From: Antedon mediterranea
Lineage: Eukaryota > Echinodermata > Crinoidea > Comatulida > Antedonidae
DNA length: 64,000 nucleotides
NCBI RefSeq assembly: GCF_964355755.1
Contig: NC_092677.1
Location: forward strand, 17,578,101-17,642,100
Reading direction: 5' to 3'
The position numbers were made by a program, and so were the translations under genes. A model generated the notes under the pieces. That model did not search any database. It saw nothing but the letters and a program-made list of their open reading frames with translations, and was not told the DNA's origin. Each line of letters opens with the position of its first letter. Position 1 is the stretch's first letter. This document shows, piece after piece, positions 61,201 to 64,000 of the stretch.

Positions 61201-64000
61201 CATACTTTTCCAAAAGATTCACTATGTTTTTATAATGCAGACAAGCCAGATGTGTACTACTGGACATCTAAGTCCTTATTGTTGTTTTTCTTATCACAAG
61301 AATGATGGTGGCTGTGGTTTACAGTATTAACTGCTCAGCTAATCGATTCGACTTCTAACATTTTAGTTTGTTTTTTGTTTTAGGAGGCAGATATAATTAT
61401 AATTTAAGTTTCTGTTTTATTTCAGACCTGTGTTTGATTTCACTTCACAATATGTGGTAACTGTGGATGACTTCCTCTTGCACCACATTATGAAGGAATC
61501 AACAACTATGGAAGTTCACCAGGCCATTGGCACAGAGTTCCGTACCATTGCTGCATGCCAGCTGCATTTCAGAGAACTCCTTGATGGCAATCAAAACCGG
61601 ATACATGGTGTTGGGCATCTTATTGGTGCAGAGTCTGGACGAGCTTCTGTGCAGTTTGGGACAGTCGAATATTGGGTTAGGCTACGTGTTCCAATGGACC
61701 AAGCATTGAGACTGTTTAGAGTACGTTCACTTTTCTAGTTAACTTTTTTCGTTACACGATTTTTTAAAAATATATTATTTATTGTCCTCAGTTTAACTGG
61801 AAACTGAGAAAATTAGAAATACTCTACAAACCTACAACATACACAGTATAGCACACCAGTAGAGAAATCTCAAACCTAAGGCTCTCACATGCTAGTATGA
61901 TATCTGGTGTCATCATTCTTTTGAGCTAAAATAAGGGGCTTACAACAAAGTATTAGTTCAACAAATATACATAAAGTATATATATTTTTTTAACACTATA
62001 GGAAAGAGTCAAGGCACTTGGCTATATGACATCCAATCAGAGATCAACACAACAAGCTATTCAGTCCCTAGATGAGGGCTCTGTAACCAGCAGACCTGGG
62101 GATCAGAACATTAATGAGCTGTGCATAAGAATCATTCGCTGCAATGGAGTAAAAGCAAGAAGATCAGGTAGAAAATATTAAAGTTTTATGATTTTATTAT
62201 ACGGACTGTTTTTTCTTTGAGAACACTCTTAAAAAACAACGGATGTGTTAATTTTAGCAATTTACTAATTGGACTGTAAAAAAATCCATGTTATAATAAA
62301 ATGGTATTTTCTGGTTTTTTTTCCAATTATTTCCACAGGTGTCCAACCAAGCCCATACACTGTGTATCGGTTCTTTGACTTTGGAGATCACGATTCAACC
62401 ATTATTCAATCCAGTAATACGCCAGAGTTCAATGACACCAAGGTATACCCAGTGCCAATGAATGCAGACTTAGATAGGTATTTAAAGACAGAGGTATGAT
62501 ATCAATTATCTTTTATTTCTTAACTTAAAAAATGAGGCATAATCCACAATCAACTTTACCCCATTGTGTTTATGTACTTTAAAAAAATGTATTACAATAT
62601 ATAAATCGTCAATTTATTTTATAAAATAATTTACCTATTTACAAAATCCTCCTTCCCCTCCATTTATTGACATTGTGATATCAGGAACTCCACCCATAAT
62701 ATAGTCCACGGAAATAGACTATGTTTTTTATATGAAATAGGTTCTTTGGGCCATACAGAACACAACTATAAATGTTGGGACGTTTTTGGATGCCTAACCC
62801 TAAAAATGGCGACCATTTTTAATAACATACTCTATTTCTTGGACACCACTAGTCACAGATACTTAATTATAGGCCAACATCTGAACTGAGTTGCATAGAC
62901 ACCATATTGACACACCATGTATGGCACTGTGATCCTTTATTTACATTTTGTTAATTCAGAGTCTACAAGTGTACATGTTTGATGACACCGATCCTGAGGA
63001 GACAGCTTACCTAGGCCTGGCTAAAATTCCTCTTATTAGTCTAGCACATAATAAAGCAATCAAAGGAACATTTGAGCTGAAACAGGTACTTAACATAACA
63101 TAATCAGTCTGGGCTGGCTAAAACTGTATTTTATTGTGCTCAGTGTGGTGATAAAAAAATTAAAAAATAAGCTCTATTTGGCTAATGTATTTGACTCACA
63201 TTTGTTTCTGTAAAAATGTCATCTTTCTATCTTTGATACTAAATCAATTATTGTGAGCCTGCACAAGAAAGAAAGTACTGTTTTTTTTAGATATTTAATG
63301 GTAATATATGTATGACAGTACAAACATTACCAGTTAATAAAATATTAGTTAAAACAAAAACTTTTGTGGAAAACCATCTTGGTTAGTCTTACCTGTCTCA
63401 GATATTCAGTGACTCATAGATTTTAAAATACAATATACAATTTTAGTTGAACTATACGATATTGTTCCACAAAATAATAAAAATTAAAATTAAATAAAAC
63501 TAAATATTTGCGCATAAAACAAGTATATATTGTTTTATAATATAATCATTTTTTTATAATTTTAAGAAATCAAATAAAACTAATGGAACAATAGATGTAC
63601 TTGTACAGTGGCAATACTCTTACATAGCGCCACTTGCTACCACAGAGAAGAAAGACAAAACTACAGTAAGTATCATAGTATTGACTTTCAATTTTTTCAA
63701 TACTTATTCTTTGGCTATCAGATCTGCAAAGAACACTAAATAATAAATTAATATCTTTTTTTGAAGAAGTAAAAGAATTAACAGCAAAAAATTACTTAAA
63801 ATGAATGAAAAGTTACTCATTATAAATATAATACTATTATTGAACACAGCAATACAACAATTTACATCTGGCATCAATCGATATTAAAGATGATTTTTCT
63901 TTCCATAATGATTTACAAAATGTACAAAAGTAACAACAATATTATTAATATTAAACAATTTCTTTATAGCTTCAGCCACGGCCACCACAACCAGCAGTAG
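46165..64000 (+). CDS. RPGRIP1L: RPGRIP1L, 24 exons, incomplete at the right edge
   Basis: Scaffold protein of the ciliary transition zone that links RPGR and the nephronophthisis proteins and gates entry into the cilium. The ATG at 46165 opens [14 protein letters not shown]. The joined exons stay open for 936 codons with every phase matching. Domain order: the conserved [15 protein letters not shown] and [20 protein letters not shown] start, long coiled coils (about residues 70-580), the first C2 domain (about 590-745) and the second C2 (about 780-925). The vertebrate protein is about 1,300 residues with a C-terminal RPGR-interacting domain, so roughly the last 380 residues lie beyond the window. 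Introns 3, 8 and 16 are long and full of repeats. No lesion is seen in the exons. Confidence 0.95.
46268..46686. mobile_element. CTACACTAT-family MITE (copy 2) carrying an insertion
   Basis: The left end AAGCTCTGTCTAGACTATCA and right end TAGTGTAGACAAAGCTT are inverted. The TGTGCCCAAATAT half and ATATATGGGCACA half match the copy at 5893-6165. The LINE fragment at 46330-46588 interrupts it. Lies in RPGRIP1L intron 1. Confidence 0.75.
46330..46588 (-). mobile_element. 5'-truncated LINE fragment with 11-bp target duplication
   Basis: Flanked by TGCCCAAATAT on both sides (46319-46329 and 46589-46599). On the reverse strand it encodes [20 protein letters not shown] then [18 protein letters not shown], the zinc-finger tail of LINE ORF2. 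T runs at its left edge represent the A-rich 3' end. It retroposed into the MITE. Confidence 0.8.
46770..46914 (+). CDS. RPGRIP1L: RPGRIP1L exon 2
   Basis: Contains the most conserved N-terminal block, [20 protein letters not shown] and [12 protein letters not shown]. Acceptor TTTCCAG, donor GTAAAT, phase 1 to 2. Confidence 0.92.
47975..48134 (+). CDS. RPGRIP1L: RPGRIP1L exon 3
   Basis: Continues [20 protein letters not shown], then [20 protein letters not shown], an alpha-helical coiled coil. Donor GTTAGT, ends in phase 0 after codon 125. Confidence 0.92.
48597..50265. mobile_element. Inverted-repeat element in RPGRIP1L intron 3
   Basis: CATGGATTAAAGAATAGAAG followed by GATATGCATCGACG at about 48612-48646 returns inverted at about 50214-50252. 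Similarity in inverted order fades about 100 bp inward but includes ACCGCGG words. A hAT-type MITE is nested inside. No transposase found. Confidence 0.65.
48857..49043. mobile_element. 187-bp hAT-type MITE
   Basis: AGTATAAT flanks both sides (48849-48856 and 49044-49051). The ends CAGTGGCGT and ACGCCACTG are inverted. An 8-bp duplication and a CAGTGGCG end are the signature of hAT transposons. The interior contains GGGCCC and GAGGCCTC but no ORF. Confidence 0.88.
50347..50427 (+). CDS. RPGRIP1L: RPGRIP1L exon 4
   Basis: 27 codons in phase 0: [20 protein letters not shown] then VQSRIDT, corresponding to the AKQQL...PYNNVQSRI stretch in vertebrates. Donor GTAAGT. Confidence 0.9.
50686..50750 (+). 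CDS. RPGRIP1L: RPGRIP1L exon 5
   Basis: Short basic exon [20 protein letters not shown], acceptor AACAG, donor GTATGT, ending in phase 2. Confidence 0.85.
51308..51397 (+). CDS. RPGRIP1L: RPGRIP1L exon 6
   Basis: Encodes [20 protein letters not shown], equivalent to the conserved KYGNSLLEEAR segment. Acceptor TTTATAG, donor GTAAGT. Confidence 0.9.
51686..51758 (+). CDS. RPGRIP1L: RPGRIP1L exon 7
   Basis: Coiled-coil exon [20 protein letters not shown], ending LQDQ in phase 0. Donor GTATAA. Confidence 0.88.
52145..52215 (+). CDS. RPGRIP1L: RPGRIP1L exon 8
   Basis: Coiled-coil exon [20 protein letters not shown], ending in phase 2. Donor GTTAGT. The next intron is 1.8 kb and holds a SINE. 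Confidence 0.88.
52430..52695 (-). mobile_element. tRNA-derived SINE
   Basis: Reading the reverse strand from about 52695: GTGTGGCGCAGTGTGTTGG (A box) and GGTTCAGATCC (B box) form a tRNA-like head. A body follows with CCTTAGGCAAGATACTTACG and GGTGTATAAATGGGTACC, a combination I recall from SINEs of many marine animals. The tail fades near 52430. Lies in RPGRIP1L intron 8. Confidence 0.7.
54029..54134 (+). CDS. RPGRIP1L: RPGRIP1L exon 9
   Basis: [20 protein letters not shown] then [13 protein letters not shown], matching the RSNIRDNVEMIKL segment of vertebrates. Acceptor after a long T tract, donor GTAAAT. Confidence 0.9.
54490..54508 (+). repeat. Poly-G tract
   Basis: An uninterrupted run of about 17 G, rare in this AT-rich window. 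It lies in RPGRIP1L intron 9, close to a GAATCTGCCACTG transposon-like end. Confidence 0.8.
54621..54767 (+). CDS. RPGRIP1L: RPGRIP1L exon 10
   Basis: 49 codons in phase 0, [20 protein letters not shown] through [20 protein letters not shown], coiled coil. Donor GTATGT. Confidence 0.9.
54998..55071 (+). CDS. RPGRIP1L: RPGRIP1L exon 11
   Basis: [23 protein letters not shown] in phase 0 to 2, matching [20 protein letters not shown] of vertebrates. Donor GTTTGT. Confidence 0.9.
55588..55675. mobile_element. CTACACTAT-family MITE (copy 3), short
   Basis: AAGTCTACATTATCAAACTA and TGATAGTGTAGATAGAACTT are inverted. AAATATGGTAGTGATATG links it to the copies at 5893 and 46268. It is a deletion derivative in RPGRIP1L intron 11. 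Confidence 0.7.
55769..55908 (+). CDS. RPGRIP1L: RPGRIP1L exon 12
   Basis: [20 protein letters not shown] then [20 protein letters not shown], very close to the vertebrate [16 protein letters not shown] segment. Acceptor TTCTGCAG, donor GTGAGT. Confidence 0.93.
56329..56486 (+). CDS. RPGRIP1L: RPGRIP1L exon 13
   Basis: [20 protein letters not shown] then [17 protein letters not shown] and [10 protein letters not shown], matching the KQQLDELKKRIKLYNQE and ELSEALLLIK segments. Ends in phase 0 after codon 460. Confidence 0.93.
56841..56907 (+). CDS. RPGRIP1L: RPGRIP1L exon 14
   Basis: [22 protein letters not shown] in phase 0 to 1. It corresponds to the [20 protein letters not shown] segment. 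Donor GTAGGT. Confidence 0.9.
57640..57860 (+). CDS. RPGRIP1L: RPGRIP1L exon 15
   Basis: Contains [28 protein letters not shown] and [14 protein letters not shown], the best-conserved part of the coiled-coil region. Ends in phase 0 after codon 556. Confidence 0.95.
58302..58373 (+). CDS. RPGRIP1L: RPGRIP1L exon 16
   Basis: 24 codons in phase 0, [24 protein letters not shown], matching [16 protein letters not shown]. Donor GTTAGT. The minisatellite begins about 25 bp downstream. Confidence 0.93.
58399..60371. repeat. Minisatellite, about 47 units of 42 bp
   Basis: The unit contains CATGAACCTCAAGTGC and GCTGAAGATATTGAGCATGA, with AA/AC, GAA/GAG and GAT/GGT variants. A 21-unit (882-bp) block is repeated. 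The rare TATTTAGCATG variant occurs at 59142 and 60024, exactly 882 bp apart, and the order of variant units before it is the same in both blocks. Because 42 is a multiple of 3, long open frames exist on both strands. They are by-products. It lies in RPGRIP1L intron 16. Confidence 0.97.
60666..60746 (+). CDS. RPGRIP1L: RPGRIP1L exon 17
   Basis: 27 codons in phase 0: [27 protein letters not shown], the acidic lead-in and first strand of the first C2 domain. Acceptor ATTGCAG, donor GTAATA. Confidence 0.92.
60838..60953 (+). CDS. RPGRIP1L: RPGRIP1L exon 18
   Basis: First C2 domain: [23 protein letters not shown], matching [20 protein letters not shown]. Ends in phase 2, donor GTGATG. Confidence 0.93.
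61426..61720 (+). CDS. RPGRIP1L: RPGRIP1L exon 19
   Basis: The largest exon. Rest of the first C2 domain: [40 protein letters not shown] and [20 protein letters not shown]. Ends in phase 0 after codon 744. Confidence 0.95.
62002..62167 (+). CDS. RPGRIP1L: RPGRIP1L exon 20
   Basis: [12 protein letters not shown] linker, then [20 protein letters not shown], the first strand of the second C2 domain. Ends in phase 1. Confidence 0.92.
62339..62493 (+). CDS. RPGRIP1L: RPGRIP1L exon 21
   Basis: Second C2 domain: [29 protein letters not shown] and [16 protein letters not shown], very close to the vertebrate segment. Acceptor TTCCACAG, donor GTATGA. Confidence 0.95.
62960..63085 (+). CDS. RPGRIP1L: RPGRIP1L exon 22
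   Basis: [36 protein letters not shown], the Ca-loop-side strands of the second C2. 42 codons, phase 0. Confidence 0.94.
63567..63665 (+). CDS. RPGRIP1L: RPGRIP1L exon 23
   Basis: [20 protein letters not shown], the last strand of the second C2, then a Lys/Thr-rich linker. Donor GTAAGT. Confidence 0.92.
63970..64000 (+). CDS. RPGRIP1L: RPGRIP1L exon 24 (partial)
   Basis: Acceptor CTTTATAG followed by [10 protein letters not shown], a proline-rich linker start. The exon runs off the window. Confidence 0.75.

Overview
The window is eukaryotic, AT-rich genomic DNA with spliced genes, GT-AG introns and many decayed transposons. The most readable gene matches RPGRIP1L, a metazoan cilium transition-zone protein. 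A death-fold/ROCO gene, an NLR-type gene, CR1/L2-like and Penelope-like retroelements and a striking abundance of TAGGCC words point to a marine invertebrate deuterostome, most likely an echinoderm. That is inference: I cannot separate echinoderm classes or exclude hemichordates from the sequence alone.

Layout. (1) 1-16,000 is accessory DNA: small tandem duplications, a transposase-like remnant, LINE remnants and a nest of inverted-repeat elements. One of these, at 8969-10510, is delimited to the base by an 8-bp target duplication. (2) 16,007-30,647 (+) is a multi-exon gene for ankyrin repeats, a ROC GTPase, a COR region and two DED-like death folds. Its ankyrin repeats lie on tandemly duplicated one-repeat exons. 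It carries a frameshift, two in-frame TGA codons and a lost splice donor, so I call it a pseudogene. (3) 30,650-33,750 holds palindromes, AT microsatellites, a tRNA-like gene and a reverse-strand LINE tail. (4) 33,799-42,272 (+) is a broken NLR-type gene (NACHT P-loop, helical part, long leucine-rich repeat array). A 2.0-kb Penelope-like element with a GIY-YIG domain has inserted into its LRR region, leaving an 8-bp target duplication. (5) 42,430-44,400 (-) is a CR1/L2-like LINE remnant. (6) 44,850-64,000 (+) is RPGRIP1L: 24 exons whose phases chain without a break for 936 codons. The gene runs off the right edge before the C-terminal RPGR-interacting domain. Its introns carry MITEs, a SINE, nested inverted-repeat elements and a 2-kb minisatellite of 42-bp units with a 21-unit higher-order period.

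The ROCO-DED gene and the NLR gene sit side by side on one strand and look like a decaying innate-immunity receptor neighbourhood. RPGRIP1L is an unrelated, intact-looking ciliary gene. Exon boundaries come from reading phase, splice dinucleotides and remembered family sequence, and may be off by a base where I miscounted.
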